A DNA stretch of 64,000 bases. Source: Symsagittifera roscoffensis (lineage: Eukaryota; Xenacoelomorpha; Acoela; Convolutidae). The notes below the pieces were generated by a model. It was not told where the DNA came from. It saw nothing but the letters and a program-made list of their open reading frames with translations, and did no database searches. The DNA lies in NCBI RefSeq assembly GCF_963678635.1, contig NC_087070.1:45363467-45427466 (forward strand), in the 5' to 3' direction. Positions 42,350 through 55,000 of this stretch are shown here, piece by piece. The translations under genes were made by a program, and so were the position numbers. The first letter of the stretch is position 1; each line of letters begins with the position of its first letter.

Positions 42350-42905
42350 TGAAGATAGACCCTTCACGTTTTGTACGTTTTTTTGAAAGCTCTTATTTTC
42401 CTACCAAACGGTAGTAACGGTTAATAAAAGTAAATTTATGCTGTTCTCGACAAAAAGGAAGGGATAAGGAACCCAGAAAACGCTAGTCGACTCAAAATTA
42501 GGCTAGTTATAAGACCCTTCACACTTAGAGAGAATTGTCTAATAAGCAGCTTAGCTTCACACCGGAAGGGTCTAGGGCCGGAATACACCCTTCCTATTTA
42601 GTTTATATAGCATAATAGGCTCTGAGACCGTATCAGAATGGGTCTTGGGTGTTGTTTTTAAACGACCTGAAAAAGTCACTTACCAACCCGGAAGGTTCCC
42701 AATTTTACCAATCCGGAAAGATCCTCTTTTTGCCAATTCGGAAGGGTCCTGTTTTTGCCAATCTGGAAGGGTCCAAGTTTTGCCAATCCGGAGGGATCCT
42801 ATTTTTGCCAATACGGAAGGGGCCCATTTTTGCCATTCCGGAGGGGTCCTAATTTTGCCAATCCGGAGGGGTCCTGATTTTGCCAATCCGGAGGGGCCCT
42901 AATCT
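42350..42905 (+). repeat. Leader repeat P2 with minisatellite, diverged paralogue of P1
   Basis: P2 has the same order as P1: cttcacgttttgtacg ... aggctagttataagaccctt ... acacccttcc, then about nine minisatellite units (42690-42905), then a similar tail (tcaaaactt, tagacaa, aaaagtgaatagtgaa). Copies are at 51078-51296 and 57455-57665 (minisatellite parts). The left duplication copy lacks the P2 minisatellite after its second leader (it ends at 49030). Confidence 0.88.
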
Positions 42906-43658
42906 TATCAAAACTTAAGTAGACAAGAGAAAAGTGAATAGTGAAAGGTATCAAAATATTAGGAGTCACGCTAGGAATCATTGACTGCACTGGTAACTTG
43001 CCTTTTATAGAAGACCATATTAAAACAAAACAGGTCTAAACCCGGATATTCGCGACACTAAGTCTAAATTGAACAAGAGTTTGTCCCTGATTTGTGTGGA
43101 TTGAAATCCAAATCTTTTTTGTAAAAATGATTGCCTTGAGGATTTTAGTAGGTCTAGCTTGGGCAATCCGAAGGCAGATAGGTAACACGGGACTAGGTGG
43201 GTGCAATAGACGCGCACTTGAGAAAATTACTGCCTTCAAGTTTTGTATGTTTGGTGCGGCACCGAACAGGGAAAGCTCTTTCTTTAGAAGCAAGTTCGAC
43301 TTTTATATTGTGAGTAAATAAAGTACAAAGCACATACGTTTTTTATTGAAAATGTTTTTATTCTCATTCATTTTTTGTTTTAAATCAGTAGTATCTGTTC
43401 TTGATTCGGTAGTGAGTACACTATCTTTTTAAATTTTGATAACATCAGACTACTGTGCTAGCTTCATATACTTACAACCAATAATCGATTGTTGTGAATA
43501 AATTGTATATACGCTGTATTGTGATAACATACAAGGATTTGTGGTCACTGTTTAAGTGAAACTTTTGGAATATATTGTGTTGTGCTGTTATTATCAGACA
43601 ATAAGGACATTAGCAATCGAATTGATTGTATAGGTAGTAAGAAGTAATAAATCAAAAA
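42906..43658 (+). other. Array unit: leader proximal to gag
   Basis: AT-rich 5' leader, repeated at 51297-52046 and 57667-58330. A 75-codon ORF at 43094-43321 is present in three copies but has no recognisable domain. tggtgcggcaccgaacaggga at 43252-43272 resembles a lysine-tRNA-type primer-binding site. AATAAA lies at about 43316. The copy at 58230 has a deletion of about 130 bases relative to the others. Confidence 0.5.
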
Positions 43659-45978
43659 TGACTCGTGACAAGTCAAGGATACCTAAGCTATGTGACAGCT
43701 CCAGTAAATTTATGCCAGAGAGACAAATAAAAGCAATGAACGACGCTTTTGTTTGAAGGATCGCACGAACCCGGTGTCCTTTAACAGATGTCCTTAAGCC
43801 CGAGTGAAGTAGAAAGGGCAGTCCCCGTCGAGAGAGAAAACCTGCGGGAAGAGATCAACCGCAACAGACAAGAAGCTAGCAGGAGCGAAAAACGCTTGAA
43901 GGAGAGAACGGATGAACACTTGGACAAGAACTTGTCGCGAATGAAGAGGGAAGCTGAGCATAGAGAGCTACAATTGAGAGATGACATGGAGAAGTTGAGA
44001 ATTCAACAAGCGCATACTCTTAGGACTCTTGACACGAAGATAGACGCGATGATGGAGAGGTGAACTCAGGCTATCATGGATAGGTTGGTTGGGCTACTAG
44101 GAAGCAGGAGTGGATCGAAGACTGGGGAACCAGACTCAGGAGAACCCGGCAGGGAGCCGAGAAAGAACTTCAACGAACAACCCAATAGAAGAAGGACATA
44201 TGGATCCACTAGAGGAAGAGGCAGTTCATCCAGCCATGCCACAGGGGACAGTAGGCCATGGGGCCCAATCATTGGAGGAAGTTCGACTGGCAACAGACCG
44301 ACCTCACTCAAACTAATGAACGATGCAAGACACACATGCGACTGGGAGATGATGTGATTCCAGGAACTGGAGTCATGCGAATCAAGGAAGAAGTCATCCC
44401 AGCAACTCGGACAGGAGGTAAAATCCAGAGCCTCTATCAGAGTGCAATGATGCGTAAGAGGGGCTTTCAAGGGACTCGACATCAATGGCCACAATCTTTG
44501 AAATTCTGAATGGGTCCTTGGAAACATTCCTAACGAGGTTATCTAAAATCAATGAACGCAGTGAAAAGTCCAGAAGGGTTTTCAAGAAACCAAGATGCTA
44601 GAAATATGAATCTGATGGCTGTATCGATACTTGGATAGAGGTAATGAAACTGCATTTTGAAGAGAAGGACTTGTCAGACAGACAAGAATGCAGTGCTCTC
44701 ACCAGTAACCTGGAAGGAACAGTCCTAAACTGTGTGATAGCCAAAAAGCAAAACCAGAGGGACACTGCTGAGAAATTCTTTGAAATCTTCTTAAATCGTT
44801 TTGGCTCAGGGTTGCAAGGACACGAAGCAAAGATGCGCTTCAACAAATGGAGGCAACGTAAAGACGAGACGATAGAAAAATTTCTAGACAATTTGGAGAT
44901 GCTTAGAAGACGTAGCCAACCAGATGAGTTGAACAGAAGGATGAACCTGGCAAAGCCTCAAAATTCATCAATGGGGTGAAGAATGATGAGCTTCGAACGA
45001 TGTTAGCGACACATTACACACCACTTCAAACCAATGCGCCAACACCAGAGGAGTTGAGACTCAAGTCAAACTAAAATTTTTTACTGAAGCCTCCACAAAA
45101 TCTGGATATTACAAAAAAACAATTATGGCAATTTTAACAATGGACCAGCAAACCAAGGTTACAACTGGTACAAACCAAGCAACGATATGAACAGGAGACG
45201 CTCTTGTGCAAATTGCAGTTCTACGGACCATCATGTGTCAGCATGCCCAACCTACAAACATGGCATGAAAGCATTAGGCTTCAGCCTCGAGGATGAAGAT
45301 GCGTCAGAGGTCGATCATGAAGATTTCATGAGAGGAGTGATTGCGAAATTCGGCCCAAGGTGTTTCTTTTGTAACTTGGAAGGTCATTTTCAATCAAATT
45401 GTCCACAACTTTGGGATGCTGTGGCAGACATCAAGCATCCAAGGTCCGAGGAGGCTTTATCGGGTGTGAAAGCCAGCAAGGCTCGCCTGTTGAGTGAAGC
45501 GGAGGCACGCAGGAAGGAAAAACCGCAAGAGCTGCCAAAAAAGAAGATGCAGGCAGCAACTGAAGAGATACGTGAACCGGATCCGGTGACTGCGGCAGAT
45601 GACTTCACGATCGACTTTAGGGCAGCCGCGAGGGATGCTCTAAACAGAGTCCAGCAGGAGTTGGTGACAAAGGAGATCGAACAAAAGGTGAAGCTCGAAC
45701 TGGAGAATGAGAATATTCTGAAAAAGCTTATGGTTTTCGAGGCATCAGAAGTCGAAGAAACGAAAGCACCAAGCAGTTTGAGCATGAAACTTAACGTGAC
45801 CTCTGGGCAGACGTTCGGCATGGTGCCACAAGGAAGCAGAATACAGTCAATAATTTCAGTTGCGGGACATCAGGTAATCGGGAACCTAAGTAATTTTGAC
45901 CGCCCAATTTTGACACACTCTGTGACATTCGACCAGAATGTGTCAAAATCTAAGTTAGAATCCGAAATATTATTGTAA
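43659..45978 (+). pseudogene. Array gag pseudogene 1
   Basis: ATG 43659 begins about 32 codons before a TGA; coding resumes at 43788 in a new frame. A charged coiled-coil region is followed by a TGA at 44061-44063 with the same frame continuing, then a Gly/Ser/Arg-rich linker. The capsid-like domain (D-G-C-I-D-T-W-I-E, N-L-E-G-T, F-G-S-G-L-Q-G-H-E) is broken by frameshifts. A 263-codon open frame (45187-45978) holds two CCHC knuckles and the conserved G-Q-T-F-G-M block. It ends about 30 codons later in LINE-derived antisense sequence. It is homologous to the gag of elements A-C but clearly diverged. No pol follows. Confidence 0.85.
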
Positions 45979-48900
45979 CATCAGACCGAGAAGATTGACG
46001 ATTTTAAAAGTTTAGAGGTCTTAATCGTTCATTTTGACGAAGTCGGAAGAGTTAGTTTGGAGTTTCTTTTTAAAAATTCGTTTCGAAATAAAGGCACGTC
46101 ACGACCTTGAGATTTCGCACCAACTGAAAAGGGAAAACACAACAACAACAGTATTCTCAACGAGAACAACCTAAAAATTAGACAGAGAAGAGTCCGACGA
46201 GGAATACGAACGATAAGAAGGTTGTTGTGACCCACAGCCATTTCGTGTTGTAACGATTGGGCAGCTACAATCGTTACAAAGCAATTCACGAGAACCAGGA
46301 AGGGTGTTGGAACGACGTTTCCAGCTTTCAGAAAAGAAACAAGGACGTTTTTTTCCGGATTCCAGAATCCGGAAGAGTCTCGGGAGAGAATTTGAACAAT
46401 ATCTTAACAAACTTTTAGCTCCCTGGGGATGTCCTGAATTGAATTAAAAACATTTAAATTCGTTTTCAGATCATTTAAGCTAGGAGTTGAAGGAAAGGGT
46501 TGAAACATTTTCGATGAGATGATGATTTTTATGTACTGAACAAAAACAATAGTAATATAATAAATAAGTAGTAGCCGTGTTTTTACAAGTGACTATGTGG
46601 TCTGGCGACCCAGCCATGACGCCACTAAATTTGCATGTAATTCAGTTATTTAGAGCGTTCTGATCGGAGCCGAAAACAGTAACGTTTTTGTCGACACGAT
46701 GTTAGGAAGACCTGTAGTACCTAAGAAAAACAAAAAACTTTAAAAAAATTGAAACCGAAAAACCGAAAACAGTAAAAAGTATACAATCAGTAGAAATCAT
46801 CCGCCCAGACAAGATGTGATACGACCCTCCCGTTTGTTTTTGTTATATATATATATTGTTGTTACAGGCATTTATATCAGTCAGGGTTGATACGATCATA
46901 TTTGTGGTCCGTTTGTGGTGGTTGTACTGTAGGGTTATTTGAACATTTAATCACGTAAATTCTAATTTGCGCTCAATCCTGAAGGGTCTCAAGATTAGAG
47001 AAGAAGACTGATCCGGCAAGCAGTGCAAGGAGCGACAAAAAGGGGCTCAAAGACAACAACAATCGACTGTTGGGTATCGTTAACAAGTTTTGTATCCCTT
47101 TTGGTACAAAAAGTAAGATATCAATCTGTGGGGGGCTCGACAGTGGTTGCACTGTAGTGATTCTTCAACGAATTGCGAGTTTCCGAGTTAAGCACCTTAA
47201 TGCGGGTATTGAACAAACCCGGAGGGGTATAATATTACAAGTATTACTAGTTATACAGACTATATTATTAGTCCTATACTGTTTTTCAGTGAGAAACACA
47301 GCAAGCAGGCCGGTTTATAGGGTCAAAATAGCGATATTTTGATCCCCCACAAACCGCAATTTTTGAGATATCGATAATTTTTTGAAACGGGAAAAAGCGC
47401 AGAATTAATAAATTACATCGTAACTGTACTAGTATAATAGGTAGAACCAGTTGAGTTTAGTTCAGAAGTGGTTGGAACTAATTGGGTAGCAAAAACCAAG
47501 TTATCTTGATTTTTGAAAAAACGAAACGCTACAAATTAAGAAATTTTTTTGAGAATTTTGAGTTTAGACAGTAAAAATTGTCTTTCAGACAACGTTCGCT
47601 AGTGAATCAACAGGTTTTAAATCCCGTTTGCTAATAACCTTCCGGGTTACTGTGAAATCGGACTTAACATGTTTGATTTAGTGGATTCATCAATCCTGTA
47701 GTGTCCAAATTGCATTGATTTTGGCAAATTTTTCAGGCTGGAACGTTTTAGATCGAGTTTTTTGCATTGAATTAGAAGAGTACAGGCCTTTTGAGCTCGG
47801 ATCAATATTTTTTAGGTCAAAAAGATAATAAGAAGTGCGAAAAAAAGTTAGGCGGAACCTACCAGAGAGAAAAAATTTTGACTTTAGAAAAAGACATTTT
47901 TGTTAAAAACTTTGGAACTGCTCTAGTTGATCTTGGTACCATTAGATCAGAAATTAGGTGAGCTTACTCATAGATCCAATTGTTCGAAAAAATAAAAGTA
48001 AAAAACGTTTTTGATTGTTTATCAATTTCTGAAGGTAGTCCCTTCACACTTTGTAAGTCTTTTTTGGAAAGTCCTTATACCCTACCAAAGGGTAGTAACG
48101 GTTAAATAAGGCAATTTTACGCTGTTCTAGACAAAATGGGAGGGCTAAAGAGACCAGAAAACCATAGTCGAGTCGAAACTAGGCTAGTTATAAGACCCTT
48201 CACAGTTAAAGAGAATTGTGAAATAAGCAGCTTAGCTTCAATCCGGAAGGGTCTAGGGACGGAAAATACACCCTTCCCAGTTAGTTAGTCCTACAGCATA
48301 ATAGCATTGGAGAACTATCCAGAAGGGTATCGGGTGAAAGTTTTTGAAGTCCAAGAAAAGCTATTTTTGCCAATCTGGAAGGGTCCAAATTTTGTCAACA
48401 CGGAGAGATCCCAATTTTGCCAATCCGGAGGTGTCCTAATTTTGCCAATCCGGAGGGTCCTGTTTTTGCCAATCCGGAGTGGTCCCAGTTTTGCCAACCT
48501 GGAGGGTTCCTAATGTTGCCAATCCGGATGAGTCCTGTTCTTGCCAATCCGGAGAGGTCCCAATTTTGCCAATCCGGAGGGTTCCCAATTTTGCCAATCT
48601 GGAGGGGTCCTAATTTATCAAATCTTAACTAGACAAAAAAAAAGTAAATAGTGAAGGTATAAAATAAAAGTAAAATTAAAAGTTTTTTTTACGATTGCTT
48701 TTAGCAAAACTATCATCTTGTGAAGATAGACCCTTCACGTTTTGTACGTTTTTTTGAAAGCTCTTATTTTCCTACCAAACGGTAGTAACGGTTAATAAAA
48801 GTAAATTTATGCTGTTCTCGACAAAAAGGAAGGGATAAGGAACCCAGAAAACGATAGTCGACTCAAAATTAGGCTAGTTATAAGACCCTTCACACTTAGA

Positions 48901-49030
48901 GAGAATTGTCTAATAAGCAGCTTAGCTTCACACCGGAAGGGTCTAGGGCCGGAATACACCCATCCTATTTAGTTTATATAGCATAATAGGCTCTGAGACC
49001 GTATCAGAATGGGTCTTGGGTGTTGTTTTT

Positions 49031-52000
49031 AATCGACTGTTGGGTATCGTTAACAAGTTTTGTATCCCTTTTGGTACAAAAAGTAAGATATCAATCTGTG
49101 GGGGGCTCGACAGTGTTGCACTGTAGTGACCCTTCAACGAATTGCGAGTTTCCGAGTTAAGCACCTTAATGCGGGTCTTGAACAAACCCGGAGGGGTATA
49201 ATATATCTAGTATTACTATTTATACAGACTATATTATTAGTCCTATACTGTTTTTCAGTGAGAAACACAGCAAGCAGGCCGGTTTTTAGGGTCAAAATAG
49301 CGATATTTTGATCCCCCACAAACCGCAATTTTTGAGATATCGATAATTTTTTGAAACGGGAAAAAGCGCAGAATTAATAAATTACATCGTAACTGTACTA
49401 GTATAATAGGTAGACCCAGTTGAGTTTAGTTCAGAAGTGGTTGGAACTAATTGGGTAGCAAAAACCAAATTATCTTGATTTTTGAAAAAACGAACAGCTA
49501 CAAATTAAGAAATTTTTATGAGAATTTTGAGTTGAGACATTAAAAATTGTGTTTCAGACAACGTTCGGTGGTGAATCAACAGGTTTTAAATCCCGTTTGC
49601 TAATAACCTTCCGGGTTACTGTGAAATCGGACTTAACATGTTTGATTTAGTGGATTCATCAATCCTGTAGGGTCCAAATTGCATTGATTTTGGCAAATTT
49701 TTCAGGCTGGATTGAGAAGAGTACAGTCTTTTGCATTGAACTAGAAGAGTACAGGCCTTTTGAGCTCGGATCATTATTTTTTAGGTCAAAAAGATAACAA
49801 GAGTTGCGAAAAAAAGTTAGGCGGAACCTACCAGAGAGAAAAAATTTTGACTTTAGAAAAAGACGTTTTTGTTAAAAACTTTGGAACTGCTCTAGTTGAT
49901 CTTGGTACCATTAGATCAGAAATTAGGTGACCTTACTCATAGATCCAATTGTTCGAAAAAGTAAAACTAAAAAAATTTTATGATTGTTTATCAATTTTTG
50001 AAGGTAGTCCCTTCACACTTTGTAAGTCTTTTTTGGAAAGCCCTTATACCCTACCAAAGGGTAGTAACGGTTAAATAAGGCAATTTACGCTGTTCTAGAC
50101 AAAATGGGAGGGCTAAAGAAACCAGAAAACCATAGCCGAGTCGAAACTAGGCTAGTTATAAGACCCTTCACAGTTAAAGAGAATTGTGAAATAAGCAGCT
50201 TAGCTTCAATCCGGAAGGATCTAGGGACGGAAAATACACCCTTCCCAGTTAGTTAGTCCTACAGCATAATAGCATTGGAGAACTGTCCAGAAGGGTATCG
50301 GGTGAAAGTTTTTGAAGTCCAAGAAAAGCTATTTTTGCCAATCTGGAAGGGTCCAAATTTTGTCAATCCGGAGAGATCCCAATTTTGCCAATCCGGAGGG
50401 GTCCTAATTTTGCCAATCCGGAGGGTCCTGTTTTTGCCAATCCGGAATGGTCCCAGTTTTGCCAATCTGGAGGGTTCCTAATGATGCCAATCCGGAGGAG
50501 TCCTGTTTTTGCCAATCCGGAGAGGTCCCAATTTTGCCAATCTGGAGGGGTCCCAATTTTGCCAATCCGGAGGGTCCTCTTTTTGCCAATCCGGAGTGGT
50601 CCCAGTTTTGCCAATCTGGAGGGGTCCTAATTTTGTCAAAACCTAACTAGACAAAAGAAAAGTAAATAGTGAAGGTATAAAATAAAAGTAAAAAAAAAGT
50701 TTTTTTTTTACGATTGCTTTTAGCAAAACTATCATCTTGTGAAGATAGACCCTTCACGTTTTGTACGTTTTTTTGAAAGCTCTTATTTTCCTACCAAACG
50801 GTAGTAACGGTTAATAAAAGTAAATTTATGCTGTTCTCGACAAAAAGGAAGGGATAAGGAACCCAGAAAACGCTAGTCGACTCAAAATTAGGCTAGTTAT
50901 AAGACCCTTCACACTTAGAGAGAATTGTCTAATAAGCAGCTTAGCTTCACACCGGAAGGGTCTAGGGCCGGTTACACCCTTCCTATTTAGTTTATATAGC
51001 ATAATAGGCTCTGAGACCGTATCAGAATGGGTCTTGGGTGTTGTTTTTAAACGACCTGAAAAAGTCACTTACCAACCCGGAAGGTTCCCAATTTTACCAA
51101 TCCGAAAGATCCTCTTTTTGCCAATTCGGAAGGGTCCTGTTTTTGCCAATCTGGAAGGGTCCAAGTTTTGCCAATCCGGAGGGATCCTATTTTTGCCAAT
51201 ACGGAAGGGGCCCATTTTTGCCATTCCGGAGGGGTCCTAATTTTGCCAATCCGGAGGGGTCCTGATTTTGCCAATCCGGAGGGGCCCTAATCTTATCAAA
51301 ACTTAAGTAGACAAGAGAAAAGTGAATAGTGAAAGGTATCAAAATATTAGGAGTCACGCTAGGAATCATTGACTGCACTGGTAACTTGCCTTTTATAGAA
51401 GACCATATTAAAACAAAACAGGTCTAAACCCGGATATTCGCGACACTAAGTCTAAATTGAACAAGAGTTTGTCCCTGATTTGTGTGGATTGAAATCCAAA
51501 TCTTTTTTGTAAAAATGATTGCCTTGAGGATTTTAGTAGGTCTAGCTTGGGCAATCCGAAGGCAGATAGGTAACACGGGACTAGGTGGGTGCAATAGACG
51601 CGCACTTGAGAAAATTACTGCCTTCAAGTTTTGTATGTTTGGTGCGGCACCGAACAGGGAAAGCTCTTTCTTTAGAAGCAAGTTCGACTTTTATATTGTG
51701 AGTAAATAAAGTACAAAGCACATACGTTTTTTATTGAAAATGTTTTTATTCTCATTCATTTTTTGTTTTAAATCAGTAGTATCTGTTCTTGATTCGGTAG
51801 TGAGTACACTATCTTTTTAAATTTTGATAACATCAGACTACTGTGCTAGCTTCATATACTTACAACCAATAATCGATTGTTGTGAATAAATTGTATATAC
51901 GCTGTATTGTGATAACATACAAGGATTTGTGGTCACTGTTTAAGTGAAACTTTTGGAATATATTGTGTTGTGCTGTTATTATCAGACAATAAGGACATTA

Positions 52001-55000
52001 GCAATCGAATTGATTGTATAGGTAGTAAGAAGTAATAAATCAAAAATGACTCGTGACAAGTCAAGGATACCTAAGCTATGTGACAGCTCCAGTAAATTTA
52101 TACCAGAGAGACAAATAAAAGCAATGAACGACGCTTTTGTTTGAAGGATCGCACGAACCCGGTGTCCTTTAACAGATGTCCTTAAGCCCGAGTGAAGTAG
52201 AAAGGGCAGTCCCCGTCGAGAGAGAAAACCTGCGGGAAGAGATCAACCGCAACAGACAAGAAGCTAGCAGGAGCGAAAAACGCTTGAAGGAGAGAACGGA
52301 TGAACACTTGGACAAGAACTTGTCGCGAATGAAGAGGGAAGCTGAGCATAGAGAGCTACAATTGAGAGATGACATGGAGAAGTTGAGAATTCAACAAGCG
52401 CATACTCTTAGGACTCTTGACACGAAGATAGACGCGATGATGGAGAGGTGAACTCAGGCTATCATGGATAGGTTGGTTGGGCTACTAGGAAGCAGGAGTG
52501 GATCGAAGACTGGGGAACCAGACTCAGGAGAACCCGGCAGGGAGCCGAGAAAGAACTTCAACGAACAACCCAATAGAAGAAGGACATATGGATCCACTAG
52601 AGGAAGAGGCAGTTCATCCAGCCATGCCACAGGGGACAGTAGGCCATGGGGCCCAATCATTGGAGGAAGTTCGACTGGCAACAGACCGACCTCACTCAAA
52701 CTAATGAACGATGCAAGACACACATGCGACTGGGAGATGATGTGATTCCAGGAACTGGAGTCATGCGAATCAAGGAAGAAGTCATCCCAGCAACTCGGAC
52801 AGGAGGTAAAATCCAGAGCCTCTATCAGAGTGCAATGATGCGCAAGAGGGGCTTTCAAGGGACTCGACATCAATGGCCACAATCTTTGAAATTCTGAATG
52901 GGTCCTTGGAAACATTCCTAACGAGGTTATCTAAAATCAATGAACGCAGTGAAAAGTCCAGAAGGGTTTTCAAGAAACCAAGATGCTAGAAATATGAATC
53001 TGATGGCTGTATCGATACTTGGATAGAGGTAATGAAACTGCATTTTGAAGAGAAGGACTTGTCAGACAGACAAGAATGCAGTGCTCTCACCAGTAACCTG
53101 GAAGGAACAGCCCTAAACTGTGTGATAGCCAAAAAGCAAAACCAGAGGGACACTGCTGAGAAATTCTTTGAAATCTTCTTAAATCGTTTTGGCTCAGGGT
53201 TGCAAGGACACGAAGCAAAGATGCGCTTCAACAAATGGAGGCAACGTAAAGACGAGACGATAGAAAAATTTCTAGACAATTTGGAGATGCTTAGAAGACG
53301 TAGCCAACCAGATGAGTTGAACAGAAGGATGAACCTGGCAAAGCCTCAAAATTCATCAATGGGGTGAAGAATGATGAGCTTCGAACGATGTTAGCGACAC
53401 ATTACACACCACTTCAAACCAATGCGCCAACACCAGAGGAGTTGAGACTCAAGTCAAACTAAAATTTTTTACTGAAGCCTCCACAAAATCTGGATATTAC
53501 AAAAAAACAATTATGGCAATTTTAACAATGGACCAGCAAACCAAGGTTACAACTGGTACAAACCAAGCAACGATATGAACAGGAGACGCTCTTGTGCAAA
53601 TTGCAGTTCTACGGACCATCATGTGTCAGCATGCCCAACCTACAAACATGGCATGAAAGCATTAGGCTTCAGCCTCGAGGATGAAGATGCGTCAGAGGTC
53701 GATCATGAAGATTTCATGAGAGGAGTGATTGCGAAATTCGGCCCAAGGTGTTTCTTTTGTAACTTGGAAGGTCATTTTCAATCAAATTGTCCACAACTTT
53801 GGGATGCTGTGGCAGACATCAAGCATCCAAGGTCCGAGGAGGCTTTATCGGGTGTGAAAGCCAGCAAGGCTCGCCTGTTGAGTGAAGCGGAGGCACGCAG
53901 GAAGGAAAAACCGCAAGAGCTGCCAAAAAAGAAGATGCAGGCAGCAACTGAAGAGATACGTGAACCGGATCCGGTGACTGCGGCAGATGACTTCACGATC
54001 GACTTTAGGGCAGCCGCGAGGGATGCTCTAAACAGAGTCCAGCAGGAGTTGGTGACAAAGGAGATCGAACAAAAGGTGAAGCTCGAACTGGAGAATGAGA
54101 ATATTCTGAAAAAGCTTATGGTTTTCGAGGCATCAGAAGTCGAAGAAACGAAAGCACCAAGCAGTTTGAGCATGAAACTTAACGTGACCTCTGGGCAGAC
54201 GTTCGGCATGGTGCCACAAGGAAGCAGAATACAGTCAATAATTTCAGTTGCGGGACATCAGGTAATCGGGAACCTAAGTAATTTTGACCGCCCAATTTTG
54301 ACACACTCTGTGACATTCGACCAGAATGTGTCAAAATCTAAGTTAGAATCCGAAATATTATTGTAACATCAGACCGAGAAGATTGACGATTTTAAAAGTT
54401 TAGAGGTCTTAATCGTTCATTTTGACGAAGTCGGAAGAGTTAGTTTGGAGTTTCTTTTTAAAAATTCGTTTCGAAATAAAGGCACGTCACGACCTTGAGA
54501 TTTCGCACCAACTGAAAAGGGAAAACACAACAACAACAGTATTCTCAACGAGAACAACCTAAAAATTAGACAGAGAAGAGTCCGACGAGGAATACGAACG
54601 ATAAGAAGGTTGTTGTGACCCACAGCCATTTCGTGTTGTAACGATTGGGCAGCTACAATCGTTACAAAGCAATTCACGAGAACCAGGAAGGGTGTTGGAA
54701 CGACGTTTCCAGCTTTCAGAAAAGAAACAAGGACGTTTTTTTCCGGATTCCAGAATCCGGAAGAGTCTCGGGAGAGAATTTGAACAATATCTTAACAAAC
54801 TTTTAGCTCCCTGGGGATGTCCTGAATTGAATTAAAAACATTTAAATTCGTTTTCAGATCATTTAAGCTAGGAGTTGAAGGAAAGGGTTGAACCATTTTC
54901 GATGAGATGATGATTTTTATGTACTGAACAAAAACAATAGTAATATAATAAATAAGTAGTAGCCGTGTTTTTACAAGTGACTATGTGGTCTGGCGACCCA

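Larger units (their letters stand above)
40639..49030 (+). repeat. Large tandem duplication, left copy (about 8.39 kb)
   Basis: aatcgactgttgggtatcg opens both copies (40639 and 49031), and both close with gggtcttgggtgttgttttt. The copies differ by scattered substitutions and a few 1-4 base indels. Each contains leader repeats, minisatellites, a gag pseudogene, the LINE stub and the LTR-like module. Confidence 0.93.

Noticed and set aside
43094-43321. 75-codon ORF in the array leader as a possible small protein
   Set aside because: Present in three copies but these are recent duplicates; no domain, and both strands give similar-length ORFs.
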